34,666 nucleotides of DNA from a filamentous cyanobacterium Phorm 6 (GTDB taxonomy: Bacteria > Cyanobacteriota > Cyanobacteriia > Cyanobacteriales > Microcoleaceae): positions 1-34,666 of the forward strand of contig PVWI01000029.1 in assembly GCA_003003725.1 (NCBI GenBank). The letters run 5' to 3'. Position numbers and translations under genes: made by a program. A model generated the notes under the pieces. It saw only the letters and a program-made list of their open reading frames with translations. It did not search any database and was not told the origin of the DNA. Shown one piece after another: positions 6,601 through 15,116 of the stretch. Position 1 is the first letter of the stretch, and every line of letters begins with the position of its first letter.

Positions 6601-8974
6601 GTTTAGGAACCACAAAACCCGCAGGTGGTAGCAAATCTCCCGGCGCAGTAAACTGTTTTTGCTGCCGATAAATCTTCCCAAACTGACGCATCACCTTAAC
6701 AATTTCCCAAGGCATCGGCACAATTCTACCCAGACGCTGTTTTCTCTCCCTCGCCCGCTGCCGAATAGCCTCCACAAAACTCGAAAACTCCTCAAATTTA
6801 TCAGCACTTCGCTGCCAAATATGGTAACGTCGCACAGTCAATATTTGCGGCGATTGAAAATACAAAATCTCCCCAGTTTCTAACTCAGCTTGCAGAGAAA
6901 CGTGCCATTCACCTGGAGGCAAATCGACAAGGGCTTCAAAACCACTTTCCGAACTGTTAACCCAGTCAGGAAACACTTCGCCGACATCTTTTCGTCGCAA
7001 ACCATAGGCGCATTCTACAGCAGTATCACCGCACAAAAAGCTCAATTTAGCAATTTTGCGATCGTGATGACAACACCAACCTGCAAACAAAATTTGACCC
7101 TGAAGCTGTTCCCACACCACAGGTACATCTAACGATGCTTGAATCGTTGAAACCAACAGCGGATAAGCTGCCAAAAGATGCCATTTACCACGCTCGTCTT
7201 GCGCTTCCAGCAGCACTTCGTGCCGTCCGGCAGGCGCTGCCAATTCAATTGTAAAGCCAGATTTATTTGCAGCCGCAATATTAGAATGTGCTAGCGCTAT
7301 ATCGCTCCTTTCTATGCCGTAAACAGCGGCGAAACTCTTGCCTTCAATTCGAGCGCGGACTGCTTTAATATCAGTTTTTGTGTTAAACACCCAGCCCACA
7401 ATTAGCAGGTTAGAATCGCTAACTTGCCAAGTAGTAGGTTGGTCTAAGGAAAAAACAAATTTCGGGAAAAAGTCGCGGATTCGACTCTGAAATTCCGACC
7501 ATTTTTCTTGCAGTTGCCACAATATAGAAGACTTGATTACAGCCATTTCTGCCAGAACTCTTTCTGTTTCCTGGCGCGATTGTTCTAAATCTTGCTGAGT
7601 TTGAGTTTGTGCTGTTTCCAACCACAGTAACTCAGTCAACTTTTGCTCCAATTTGAATTCTTTTTCTTTGAATTTTACCTGACTCTTCCCTAATTCTGTT
7701 TCTAATTTCAAGACTTTTGCTAAAGCTATTTGAAATTGCGATTCTTTGCCGGCAAGCTGTACCTGAGTTTGTCCTAATTCTGTTTCTAATTCCAGCAGTT
7801 TCGCCAAGGCTTCTTGAAATTGCGATTCTTTGCCGGCAAGCTGTACCTGAGTTTGCCCTAATTCTGTTTCTAACTTCAGGACTTTTGTTAAGGCTTCTTG
7901 AAATTGGGATGTTTGACCGGCAAGCAGTGCCTGAGTTGTCCCTAATTCTGTTTCTAATCCCAGCAGTTTTGCTAAAGCTTCTTGAAAATTTGTTTCTTTT
8001 CCTGCAAGCTGTACTTGAGTTTCTCCTAATTCTGTCTCTAATCCCAACACTTTTATCTGGGCTTGTTGGAATTGTTCTTGCCACTGTTTGAGTTCGGAAT
8101 TACTGGTTTTTTGGTGTTTTTCCAGCAAGCGAATTTTTAGCCAATCTTCAAATGGCCCGACAGAAGATGCTGGAAAGTGAATAATTTTATCGCTGGCTAA
8201 CTTAGATTCGCTGCTGAGATTTCCCGCTTGGATTTCTAACAGTTGATAGAGTTCTAATGCTTCGGGAAAATATTGTTCGATTAAACTCGGTCTATGACTT
8301 TTAACAATATCATTGACTAATAAAGATTCTTCAAAATTGTCGGCTGGTATTACACCTAAGTTAACATTAAATTTGTCGTTGACTCGATCGATAAACAGTT
8401 CGGGAGTGTTGCCGATCGGGTAAACGTTGGCCAGCAGACAGCGATCGGGAAAACGTTCGTACAATTCTAAGACTTTTTGGTTGTAGTGAATCCACATTTT
8501 TACTGCCATTTCGGGATTTTGCAGCAAGCTGACATCGGTTCCCCGGCGGTACAGCGAATCGACTACTTCCCAGGGCGATCGATAAACGCAGATAAAATTA
8601 GCTTCGGGGAGCAATTTTAACCAAAAATCCCAAAACAAAGCTGTTCGTGGGTCTTTCCAGCCCCAATGCTTGTGAGTTTGTTGGTTTTGCTCGATCGCCC
8701 TTTTAGCAATTTCCACATCTGACGCTGCTACCGGAATCGTTTTTTCCAGCGTACAGCCGAGTTCATCAATGCCGTGCGATCGTAAAACACTCTTGTGAAA
8801 CTCCACAAAATCAACATTCTCGAAATGACCTTTCACATTTCCGTCGGCCGGGCCAACTAACCTTTTGCCAATATCAACCCCGACTTTCTGAAACAAAGAA
8901 GCCGTTAAAGACGTACCGGAACGGTGCATTCCAGTAACAATAAAAACCGACGGTTTGCTGTCATTTGTACTCAC
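3629..8974 (-). CDS. Giant fusion: sulfotransferase, coiled coil, beta modules, GT2, GT2, GT4
   Basis: This 1781-residue protein has at least six parts. Residues 1-250 are sulfotransferase-like, with the PAPS-binding IVTGMHRSGTSLTASLF near the start and VYRSPWEVVDSLYRR near 130-147. Residues 300-480 are coiled coil, with five 28-residue repeats at 312-451. Two beta-rich modules lie at about 522-605 and 626-715. A first GT2 domain (about 820-1025) has VVMPVYNP, FLDNDDE and SDDDKID. A second GT2 domain (about 1080-1310) has LIIPTKN, FLNNDTE and GGFDEE. A heptad EEGRGKK segment at 1354-1377 leads to a GT4 domain (about 1398-1781) with PRVILEAMACDLPIITS. It starts at GTG 8974, with a purine-rich GGGGGAGAGAGAG upstream. 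It probably assembles and sulfates a surface glycan, and lies in a block with ABC export genes. Confidence 0.9.
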   Translation of the reverse strand: MSTNDSKPSVFIVTGMHRSGTSLTASLFQKVGVDIGKRLVGPADGNVKGHFENVDFVEFHKSVLRSHGIDELGCTLEKTIPVAASDVEIAKRAIEQNQQTHKHWGWKDPRTALFWDFWLKLLPEANFICVYRSPWEVVDSLYRRGTDVSLLQNPEMAVKMWIHYNQKVLELYERFPDRCLLANVYPIGNTPELFIDRVNDKFNVNLGVIPADNFEESLLVNDIVKSHRPSLIEQYFPEALELYQLLEIQAGNLSSESKLASDKIIHFPASSVGPFEDWLKIRLLEKHQKTSNSELKQWQEQFQQAQIKVLGLETELGETQVQLAGKETNFQEALAKLLGLETELGTTQALLAGQTSQFQEALTKVLKLETELGQTQVQLAGKESQFQEALAKLLELETELGQTQVQLAGKESQFQIALAKVLKLETELGKSQVKFKEKEFKLEQKLTELLWLETAQTQTQQDLEQSRQETERVLAEMAVIKSSILWQLQEKWSEFQSRIRDFFPKFVFSLDQPTTWQVSDSNLLIVGWVFNTKTDIKAVRARIEGKSFAAVYGIERSDIALAHSNIAAANKSGFTIELAAPAGRHEVLLEAQDERGKWHLLAAYPLLVSTIQASLDVPVVWEQLQGQILFAGWCCHHDRKIAKLSFLCGDTAVECAYGLRRKDVGEVFPDWVNSSESGFEALVDLPPGEWHVSLQAELETGEILYFQSPQILTVRRYHIWQRSADKFEEFSSFVEAIRQRARERKQRLGRIVPMPWEIVKVMRQFGKIYRQQKQFTAPGDLLPPAGFVVPKPIDRYDAWLEVNQWNVRSRDYLISRLKSCGEPLPKISVVMPVYNPQIDFLESAIDSVINQVYQNWELCIADDCSTDATVAETLKDWAEKDDRIRITFRTENGNISAATNSAAALATGDIILFLDNDDELTPDALGEVALYFAAHPTTDFLYSDDDKIDTKGHRFAPQFKPEWSPELLLSYMYLGHLCAVKIEIFEQIGGLRLGFEGSQDYDFALRATEISRHVAHLPLVLYHWRTAPGSTDVSGAAKPSSFSAGQQAIQDALNRRKIKGSVAQHAWAIKENLGIFAQDFPDDGPSVTLIIPTKNQVKLLKACIDSLASTTYKNYQIAVIDNESDDPKTLEYLNQLSCQVLRIKNPGGKFSFAAINNRAVEQVDSEYLLFLNNDTEVITPRWLSQMVGYAQIPAVGAVGARLLYPDGRIQHAGIIHGLHHGLAGHAFKLMNSDNRGYLSQAMVTRNYSAVTAACTITPRQLFLELGGFDEENFAVAYNDADYGYRLLELGYRCVYCPDAELLHKEGTSRGFTDNPQEVAAFRRKYAGKNDSFYSPHLSLEDEYFHIQPRRVFMKEEGRRKKEEGRGKKEEGRGKKEEGYTLEVSDAGLLVGEAENLIHPIKVLMCSNSLDFTGAPLHQYEIAVKLAAEGVILPIVLCTTDGPLRQAYEQQGIEVIVRNNPLEHIYQRAAYDEAIRSFSQEIESLKVDAIYANTLENFFVVDAARKIGIPAVWNVHESEPWQTYFNRFGSEIAARALECFRFPYKVIFVADATRDRYLPLNSHHNFTVIHNGLDLSKLENLDNSELARKSLGIAAEDVVILLLGTVCERKGQQDLIKALSLLSDKWHNKIRCFIVGDRPSIYSNKLADMVSELPEELRQRVTVVAETGEAGKYYKAADIFVCTSRIESFPRVILEAMACDLPIITSPVFGIKEQVRPGINGLFYTPDRPDELVAALISLLEDKSMRQELAENAKYVLDSLNTFEEMTQAYADIFCEAYFSSH
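4844..4913. repeat. In-frame heptamer tandem repeat inside the giant gene
   Basis: Ten exact-length 7-bp units (TTCTTCC or CTCTTCC on the plus strand) encode the 7-residue protein repeat EEGRGKK/EEGRRKK on the minus strand. Seven is not a multiple of three, so any gain or loss other than three units changes the reading frame for the GT4 domain downstream. Confidence 0.97.
7622..8041 (-). repeat. Five tandem 84-bp repeats coding 28-residue coiled-coil units
   Basis: Five consecutive 28-residue units (residues 312-451 of the giant protein) each start LETELG, most continuing with TQVQLAG, SQFQEAL and AKLLE. Twenty-eight residues equal four heptads, so unit number sets coiled-coil length without breaking register. 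Units three and four are nearly identical at protein level. Confidence 0.93.
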
Positions 8975-9016
8975 AATTACTCTCTCTCCCCCTAATTACC
9001 ACACCATTTTTACTCG

Positions 9017-10537
9017 CTACTCTCCCGCTAAGCCCAGCGACTGTCTGACCAAAAACCACGCACTTCTAAGCTTCCAGAACTTGCTGCTTTCCATTGCCAC
9101 AACTCGATTGTGCGATCGGTCTAGTTCTTGCTTGACATTAATTAGCTGACTTTCAGTTTTTTCCAACTGTGTTTGTACAGATACTAACTGACTTTGACTT
9201 TGCTCCAACTGCGTTTGAGCTGAAATTAATGCAGTTTGAGTTGCTTGCAAATTCGTCTGAGATTCTTCCAACTTCGTTTGAGTAATCATTAGCTTACTTT
9301 GACTTAGCTCCCATTCTATCCTAGCCGAAGCTAACTGAGTCTCAATTAATTTGAGCTTGGTCTGAGTAGATCCCAACAAAGACTGCGATTGCCTTTGGTT
9401 CACCAGCGATTGCACGGTGCAATTTTCCACAATCCATTGCCAACCGTAGTTATTGATTGCTTTGACTGTTAACACATCCTGTGGCTGCACAGTATTTTTT
9501 GGCAAATAACAGTTCCAACCAGACTGCAAAGCCATATCAGTTTCAAAATATCCAGCTACATCTGTGCGATCGTAAAAAGGCTCGCACTTCTGCACAACCT
9601 TGCCGTTTACCAACACTTGCACCTCCTCAACTCGACCGCCGAGATTCACATCAGCCGCCCATCCTTCCAGATACAAATTCTCCTTATTCGTAAAAGCAGC
9701 AACATCAATATATCCTTCCGGGTGGTGATTGAATTTCAACTCCGAAAAATCTTTCACTAGCTTATTTGTGACAACATACAAATCCTGAAACCTGCATATG
9801 CCTTTTTTGATGCGGTGGACAAAAGCTTTGCCTCCGCTAACTCGATCGACAATTTCTCGGACAAACTTTTCAGTTACATAAGTTGTGCCGTATTCTTCCT
9901 TGTCTAAAGACTGACTTTCGCTGTTGGCGCTAAACAAGATACCATTGGCAGGCATTTCTGCCCCAACAGCCCGCAAACACTCATCGTGAACGCTAAACAT
10001 CAAAATGCCATCAGGAGTCAACAAATCATACAAATTTTGCAGCCAACTCGTAAAAGTTCTTTCCGGCATATGGCTGAAAAAAGAATTAGCCAAAATGCAG
10101 TCAAACTTTCGGTCAATTAAATAATTTTCTGGTTTTCCCGTCGAGACAATACCATTAACGCCCAAGTATTCAGTTTGAAACTTGACCGCATTAGCATAAA
10201 TATCAGAAACCCAAACTCGTTCCGCAGGCATTTCCTGAATCAAAAACCGCGTAAATCGACCATAACCGCAGGCAAAATCTAGAAAAGACGGCACATTTTC
10301 AAAACTGCCAAAATGCCAATCTACAACCTGTTTAACCGTATCGAGGATGCGACGCCCGATCGCATAATAGCGCACCAAAGCTCGATCGCGATCGTCCTTG
10401 ACGTTGCTCAAGCTAAACAAATACATTTCATCTGCTTCGCAGATATTCAGTTTAAAATCTTCGGGAAACTTAGCTTGCTCTAGAATAAATGCTTTGATTA
10501 CCGGATTTTCAACTAAATCTAAATTGATATCGCTCAT
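9017..10537 (-). CDS. Methyltransferase with beta module and C-terminal coiled coil
   Basis: A 506-residue protein. A class I SAM methyltransferase domain covers about residues 60-230, with motif I FLDFACGYGRF around D87 and a later MFSVHDECLRAVG. Residues 287-375 form a beta-rich module (LYLEGWAADVN with W293, then DRTDVAGYF and SGWNCYL) resembling the two modules of the giant protein. Residues 388-480 are coiled coil with repeated QTQLEQSQSQL-like units, and the tail SSKFWKLRSAWFLVRQSLGL is a type often seen at the ends of cyanobacterial glycan proteins. It lies 15 bp after the ATPase gene and 42 bp before the giant gene, so it is co-transcribed with them. It may methylate the glycan terminus; the substrate is unknown. 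Confidence 0.85.
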   Translation of the reverse strand: MSDINLDLVENPVIKAFILEQAKFPEDFKLNICEADEMYLFSLSNVKDDRDRALVRYYAIGRRILDTVKQVVDWHFGSFENVPSFLDFACGYGRFTRFLIQEMPAERVWVSDIYANAVKFQTEYLGVNGIVSTGKPENYLIDRKFDCILANSFFSHMPERTFTSWLQNLYDLLTPDGILMFSVHDECLRAVGAEMPANGILFSANSESQSLDKEEYGTTYVTEKFVREIVDRVSGGKAFVHRIKKGICRFQDLYVVTNKLVKDFSELKFNHHPEGYIDVAAFTNKENLYLEGWAADVNLGGRVEEVQVLVNGKVVQKCEPFYDRTDVAGYFETDMALQSGWNCYLPKNTVQPQDVLTVKAINNYGWQWIVENCTVQSLVNQRQSQSLLGSTQTKLKLIETQLASARIEWELSQSKLMITQTKLEESQTNLQATQTALISAQTQLEQSQSQLVSVQTQLEKTESQLINVKQELDRSHNRVVAMESSKFWKLRSAWFLVRQSLGLAGE

Positions 10538-10552
10538 TTTGTTTACAGAGTT

Positions 10553-11965
10553 TTAGATGACTTCGGTTGACGCCTCTTTCATCAGAGAATCAGAATTAAC
10601 AACAGTTAAACACGGTTCTATCAGCAAGTCAACGATGCCGTTACCGCAGGACTCAGTACAAGACTGAACTCTAAACATCGCCACATCAACGCAGCGATCC
10701 AAATAAGTTAAATCCCCATCTACCGTTCCCACAACCCCCGCATTCAAAAAATAAACGCCCGGATTTAGCAAACATTTAAACTGAAACTTGACAATAATCG
10801 TCGTTCCCGCTTCCACATACCTAACTGACTGAGTAGAAGCCTTCAAAGAAGCACCAGCCAACTCAAAACCGCTAATCGTTTTAATCAACATTCCAAACCT
10901 GACCTTGGAAGTTGACCGCGAGAAAGTAACAGAGTAAGTGTAAACATAATCTTGACGACCGATCAAGTGATTTACGACATTTCCCTTCAGCGTCTCGATG
11001 CGAGGGTTAATAATTTCCGCTCCGCGAGATGGATACCTCACTGTATTCGAGGGTATCATTCCCGGATCGTAAAATTCATCATAGTGTTCCTTGGGTTGGG
11101 AGAGATATTGCTCCGGTTTAACCTCCATCTTTATGCTTTCTAAATTAGCATCCTGAAGATTGTTTTCACTTTCCTGCTTTGTCAGTTGGTTCAGAACTCG
11201 AATATCTTCCTTCAAACCCAAGACTTTATCTGGATCGGCATAAATCAACTTTTGATACTTAGAAATTACCACCTTCGGCGTATGAGAAAGCAGCAATTCT
11301 CCGCTATCCATTAAAATCGCCGACGTACAAAGCTGCACCACAGAAGTAGCAGCATGAGACACAAATAAAATCGTCCCGCCACCTTCCTGAATGCTTTGCA
11401 ATCTGGCAAAACACTTGCGTTGAAAAGCTTCATCGCCCACCGAAAGCGCCTCGTCAACCACCAAAATATCCGGCTCAACGCTAGTCGCAACGGCAAAAGC
11501 CAGCCTCACAAACATACCGCTAGAATAAGTTTTTACTGGCTGGTCGATGAAATCCCCAATATCAGCAAAAGCAGCTATTTCGTCAAATTTTTCTTCAGTT
11601 TGTTTGTGATTGAATCCCAATATTTGAGCATTGAAAAACACATTTTGCCGCCCGGTAAATTCCGGGTTAAAACCGCTTCCGAGTTCCAACAAAGCCGAGA
11701 CTCGTCCTTTCACATCCACGCTTCCAGCAGTAGGCGTCAGCGTCCCTACAATTATTTGCAAAAGAGTGCTTTTCCCAGAACCGTTACGACCGACGATTCC
11801 CAGAGTTTGTCCCTGAGAAATTTCCAGATTGATATCGTGGAGAGCCCAAAATTCATCAGCAAGTTTTTTGCTGGGATAAATCATTTCCTTTAAGCGGTCT
11901 CCTGGATGATCGTACCGCTTAAAGCATTTGGAAACATTTTTTAGTGAAATTACATTTTCTGTCAT
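10553..11965 (-). CDS. wzt: Polysaccharide ABC exporter, ATPase with glycan-binding tail (Wzt type)
   Basis: A 470-residue ABC ATPase for export of lipid-linked polysaccharide across the inner membrane. The nucleotide-binding domain (about 1-240) has Walker A GRNGSGKS at 59-66, signature SSGM at 148-151, Walker B ILVVDE at 167-172 and the switch His at 204. The ELGSGFNPEFTGRQN segment is typical of the O-antigen/teichoic-acid exporter group. A linker leads to a beta-rich C-terminal domain (about 290-450) like the Wzt domain that recognises the finished end of the chain. It follows the permease gene by 186 bp and precedes the methyltransferase gene by 15 bp. A neighbouring methyltransferase fits Wzt systems in which a terminal modification is the export signal. 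Confidence 0.92.
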   Translation of the reverse strand: MTENVISLKNVSKCFKRYDHPGDRLKEMIYPSKKLADEFWALHDINLEISQGQTLGIVGRNGSGKSTLLQIIVGTLTPTAGSVDVKGRVSALLELGSGFNPEFTGRQNVFFNAQILGFNHKQTEEKFDEIAAFADIGDFIDQPVKTYSSGMFVRLAFAVATSVEPDILVVDEALSVGDEAFQRKCFARLQSIQEGGGTILFVSHAATSVVQLCTSAILMDSGELLLSHTPKVVISKYQKLIYADPDKVLGLKEDIRVLNQLTKQESENNLQDANLESIKMEVKPEQYLSQPKEHYDEFYDPGMIPSNTVRYPSRGAEIINPRIETLKGNVVNHLIGRQDYVYTYSVTFSRSTSKVRFGMLIKTISGFELAGASLKASTQSVRYVEAGTTIIVKFQFKCLLNPGVYFLNAGVVGTVDGDLTYLDRCVDVAMFRVQSCTESCGNGIVDLLIEPCLTVVNSDSLMKEASTEVI

Positions 11966-12039
11966 TGGCAGGAGTCAATCGATTTTAGATTTTCCATCGG
12001 GGATTTGAGATTGATATTATGTCCGCTCTCACTAAAAAT

Positions 12040-12104
12040 AGGTTTGTAGTGAGGACTTTAGTCCTCTGATTTTTATGAGGACTAAAGTCCGAACGATCAA
12101 ACCT
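12040..12104. repeat. Inverted repeat of the GGACTTTAGTCC family
   Basis: The left arm at 12040-12066 (GTAGTGAGGACTTTAGTCCTC) pairs with a right arm at 12077-12104 in which the outer part carries the GATCGTTCG variant instead of the matching CACTAC. It lies between the permease and ATPase genes of the exporter. Confidence 0.85.
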
Positions 12105-12151
12105 TTATTGGGATTTTAGATTAAAGAATTGACTTTCGATCTCAAACTAAT

Positions 12152-13021
12152 TTACAGCACGTCAGCAAAAGCGGGACGCAAACGCCGGTAAACTGCAAAA
12201 CCTCCCCAAAATATAGCAGCAGAGATGAGCGTGGCGACACCCCATTCGCCCCAGTGTTTGACCTCTCCAAGCAGTATGAGGTCTCGATAAACCTCCGAGA
12301 TAGCGGCCATTGGATTCAGCCAAAATATCCACGATCGCCACTCTTCGGGGATAATTGATGATGGATAGACGATCGGCGTCAAATAAAACCAAAAATTTAG
12401 AATAACACCTAATGTCTGAGGAATGTCTCGCAAAAACACCGTCAAGCCCGCTGTCAAATATCCCAAGCCAGCAGTGATCAGCAACTGAGGAATCCAAACC
12501 AGCGGCAACAAGCATAAAGTAGCGTTGAGCTTTTGCGAGGAGACTGCTACTATGACAATCAAAGCTGCTAAACCGAGAGAACTTTCAATAAAAGCTGTAA
12601 AAATCGGCACTAGCGGCAGTAAACCGAGGGGAAATACCACTTTTTTGACTAAATTCGGCTGCCCCACCACGGATACTCCCGACTTGATCAAACCGCTGGT
12701 GAAGGCACTCCAAGGTAGCAAACCTGCAAATAGCCAGACTCCGAATGTAATGTCGCTGTCTTCGGGGAAACCTGCCAGCTTGAGCTTTACCTTGAGGACG
12801 ATCGAGAATACATAAGTGTAAATCACCAATTGCGATAGCTGATTCAGCAGCGGCCACAAATTGCCGAGAATCGAGCCTTTGTATTGAGCTTCCAAGTCTC
12901 GGCGCACCAATGTTGCCAGCAGATTCAGCTTCGCCCAGCGCCTGCCATTTACCGTTCGGGCTTTTTGGGCAAATCCTTTGTCCGTTCTCAGCAATTTTTC
13001 GCCCTCGTTCACTACCTTCAC
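12152..13021 (-). CDS. wzm: Polysaccharide ABC exporter, permease (Wzm type)
   Basis: A 289-residue ABC-2 type permease. The N-terminal cytoplasmic segment contains the amphipathic LLATLVRRDLEAQYKGS and LGNLWPLLNQL typical of glycan exporters. It is followed by about six membrane segments, including VIYTYVFSIVL, FAGLLPWSAF and LNFWFYLTPIVYP, with the conserved NPM(A) near the end. The start is read as GTG at 13021; a second GTG three codons later is possible, and neither has a strong Shine-Dalgarno site. It is the first gene of the minus-strand glycan block, so a promoter should lie in 13022-13265. It forms the exporter with the ATPase encoded next. Confidence 0.92.
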   Translation of the reverse strand: MKVVNEGEKLLRTDKGFAQKARTVNGRRWAKLNLLATLVRRDLEAQYKGSILGNLWPLLNQLSQLVIYTYVFSIVLKVKLKLAGFPEDSDITFGVWLFAGLLPWSAFTSGLIKSGVSVVGQPNLVKKVVFPLGLLPLVPIFTAFIESSLGLAALIVIVAVSSQKLNATLCLLPLVWIPQLLITAGLGYLTAGLTVFLRDIPQTLGVILNFWFYLTPIVYPSSIIPEEWRSWIFWLNPMAAISEVYRDLILLGEVKHWGEWGVATLISAAIFWGGFAVYRRLRPAFADVL

Positions 13022-13124
13022 ACCAGAATTAACTCAAGCTACAATTGTGCAGCTTTTGCTAAACCGCAATTATTCCACAGCCCCGCCGCTTTGATCAAGC
13101 GTCTGCTGGCAAAGATAAGACTCG

Positions 13125-13171
13125 GCGGTTGAAACCGCGTCTATACAAACGAAGTCCGCCTCCGCGGACTG
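13125..13171. repeat. Short palindromes upstream of the exporter operon
   Basis: GGCGGTTGAAACCGC (about 13125-13139) and AGTCCGC-CTCC-GCGGACT (about 13153-13170) are two small GC-rich palindromes in the gap between the permease gene and the 188-residue protein gene. The second could be a terminator or a dispersed repeat. No clear promoter is recognisable in this gap. Confidence 0.55.
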
Positions 13172-13265
13172 AAGAAAATAAGAGACAAGATTGCAAAAGT
13201 CCTTGTCATCAATTTTTTGAGCGGGCTTCGAGCATCGTCCTAGTTATTTTTACCAGAGGTCTACT

Positions 13266-13832
13266 TTACCCGATCGCACCCCGCACTGCCGAACCGATCG
13301 CTAGTTTTTGCTCATCATCGTAGCCCCACCGCTGAAAAAATTCCTCATACTCGCCGCTGGCATTTTGCAAACTTTCCAGCATTTGCGACGCTATAGTTTG
13401 ACAGGCGGGCATTTGCAGAATTTGAATCAAATTGCGCGATCGCTCCTGAACTCTAGCAGAACCCGCAGCCATTTCCTCGCTTTGGTGGCGCAAATGATGC
13501 ACAACCATCGCCGCCGACATCGCCAAATTTTTCACCAGCAGTTCTGCTACGATCTCAGGAGCCGATCGCAGCGCCTCAGTAACTCCGAGTGACGGCCGAT
13601 CAGCATCCCGTCCATCCTCCGTCGTCAGATAGGTGACAAAAAACCCCCTAGCACCGTTCTGAGTTTTCACCAGAGATGTAACAGATTCCTCAATCTCGGC
13701 TTGTGAAAGTCGTGAAGCGTAGCTATCCCGTAGGGAATCGGCCTCAATTTCCGACAATAAAGATTGAGTCAGCTCGATCGCCCCCTCAAAAGTTATACTT
13801 TCCGATGCTAATAAAGAAGATGGAATACTCAT
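13266..13832 (-). CDS. Conserved-looking protein of unknown function
   Basis: I do not recognise this 188-residue protein. It starts best at ATG 13832 (MSIPSSLLASESITFEGAIE); the frame can extend 25 codons further upstream, but that would run into the divergent ruvB start region. It is largely alpha-helical and acidic, with no signal peptide or membrane segment. Segments such as QNGARGFFVTYLTTEDGRDA and FFQRWGYDDEQKLAIGSAV look like a folded globular protein with normal codon use. It is divergent from ruvB with a 68-bp gap between starts, so the two may share a regulatory region. The context says little about its job. Confidence 0.7.
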   Translation of the reverse strand: MSIPSSLLASESITFEGAIELTQSLLSEIEADSLRDSYASRLSQAEIEESVTSLVKTQNGARGFFVTYLTTEDGRDADRPSLGVTEALRSAPEIVAELLVKNLAMSAAMVVHHLRHQSEEMAAGSARVQERSRNLIQILQMPACQTIASQMLESLQNASGEYEEFFQRWGYDDEQKLAIGSAVRGAIG

Positions 13833-13900
13833 CGCGAACTCAATAATTGTAAAGATTCTGCTAATTGTAAACAATTCCCACTGCTCGATCGCAAATAAAT

Positions 13901-15007
13901 ATGGCAATTATCTCATCCAAACAACAGCCTCCCGACCCAAATCTACCCGAAGACATAGCCCCGACCCCCCGCAAACAAGCAGCCAAACCCCAGACAGAAT
14001 CCCTGCTAGAATCGCAAGAACTACCCGACGAAATCAACAGCAAACAAGACGACAAAATCCGTCCCCAGCGGTTAGCTGAATACATCGGGCAAAAAGACTT
14101 GAGAGAAGTTTTGGCGATCGCAATTGCCGCCGCCAAATCTCGCGGGGAACCGATGGATCACCTGTTACTGTACGGCCCGCCGGGATTGGGCAAAACCACA
14201 ATGTCGCTAATTCTAGCAGCAGAAATGGAAGTAGAATGCAAAATCACCACAGCCCCCGCCCTAGAAAAACCGCGAGATATTGTCGGATTGCTAATCAACC
14301 TCAAAGCAGGCGACGTGCTGTTTATCGACGAAATTCACCGTTTATCTAAAGTTACAGAAGAAATCCTGTATCCGGCGATGGAAGACTGCCGTTTAGACAT
14401 TACGATCGGTCAAGGAAAAAGCGCCAAAATTCGCAGCATTCCCCTGAAACCCTTTACCTTAGTAGGCGCAACCACAAAAGTTGGGTCATTGACGGCTCCA
14501 TTGCGCGATCGCTTCGGCCTAATCCAAAGATTGCGCTACTACGAAATAGATGAACTTAGTCTAATTGTCCAAAGAACCGCCCAAGTTCTCGACACTAAAA
14601 TCACCCCAGAAGGAGCCTTAGAAATTGCCCGCCGAGCTCGCGGAACACCCCGCATTGCTAACCGATTGCTGCGCAGAGTTAGAGACTACAGCGAAGTCAA
14701 AAACTTAAAGCCAATCAGCGCCGAAGTTGCCTCACTCGCCCTCGAATTATTCAACGTCGATCCGCTAGGTTTGGATTGGACAGATCGGTGTCTTTTGACA
14801 GCAATGATCGAAAACTTTAACGGCGGCCCAGTTGGTTTAGAAACTCTCGCAGCTTCCACCGGAGAAGACACTCAAACAATTGAGGATGTTTATGAACCGT
14901 ATTTAATGCAAATCGGATTTTTGCAGCGAACAAGTCGGGGCAGAATTGCCACAGCGGCTGCTTGGAAACATTTAGGTTTCATCGACTTAAAGCCAAAAAT
15001 GGTATGA
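13901..15007 (+). CDS. ruvB: Holliday junction branch migration helicase RuvB
   Basis: A 368-residue AAA+ motor that, with RuvA, drives branch migration of Holliday junctions in recombinational repair. After a 55-residue variable N-terminal extension come [11 protein letters not shown], Walker A GPPGLGKT (92-99), Walker B LFIDEIH (140-146), sensor 1 VGATTK and the arginine-finger segment PLRDRFG (200-206). The C-terminal winged helix includes [17 protein letters not shown]. The start at ATG 13901 is the first in frame. recN follows 115 bp downstream on the same strand, which makes a small repair cluster. The spacer between them is mostly heptamer repeats. Confidence 0.97.
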   Translation: MAIISSKQQPPDPNLPEDIAPTPRKQAAKPQTESLLESQELPDEINSKQDDKIRPQRLAEYIGQKDLREVLAIAIAAAKSRGEPMDHLLLYGPPGLGKTTMSLILAAEMEVECKITTAPALEKPRDIVGLLINLKAGDVLFIDEIHRLSKVTEEILYPAMEDCRLDITIGQGKSAKIRSIPLKPFTLVGATTKVGSLTAPLRDRFGLIQRLRYYEIDELSLIVQRTAQVLDTKITPEGALEIARRARGTPRIANRLLRRVRDYSEVKNLKPISAEVASLALELFNVDPLGLDWTDRCLLTAMIENFNGGPVGLETLAASTGEDTQTIEDVYEPYLMQIGFLQRTSRGRIATAAAWKHLGFIDLKPKMV

Positions 15008-15015
15008 ACACCTGC

Positions 15016-15116
15016 TGACAGTTGACAGTTGACAGTTGACAGCTTGCGAAAGAGAAGGGTTGACCAATGACCAATGACCAATGACCAATTCCCAATTCCC
15101 AATTCCCAATTCCCAA
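15016..15116. repeat. Three successive heptamer arrays between ruvB and recN
   Basis: TGACAGT x4 (15016-15043, last unit imperfect), TGACCAA x4 (15061-15088) and TTCCCAA x4 (15089-15116) occupy almost the whole spacer, the last two arrays joined without a gap. The last unit ends 6 bp before the recN start codon. This is typical of cyanobacterial short tandemly repeated repetitive sequences. Confidence 0.96.

Noticed and set aside
7717-8091. Plus- and minus-strand open frames over the 84-bp repeats
   Set aside because: They are shadows created by the repeated coiled-coil coding sequence of the giant gene.
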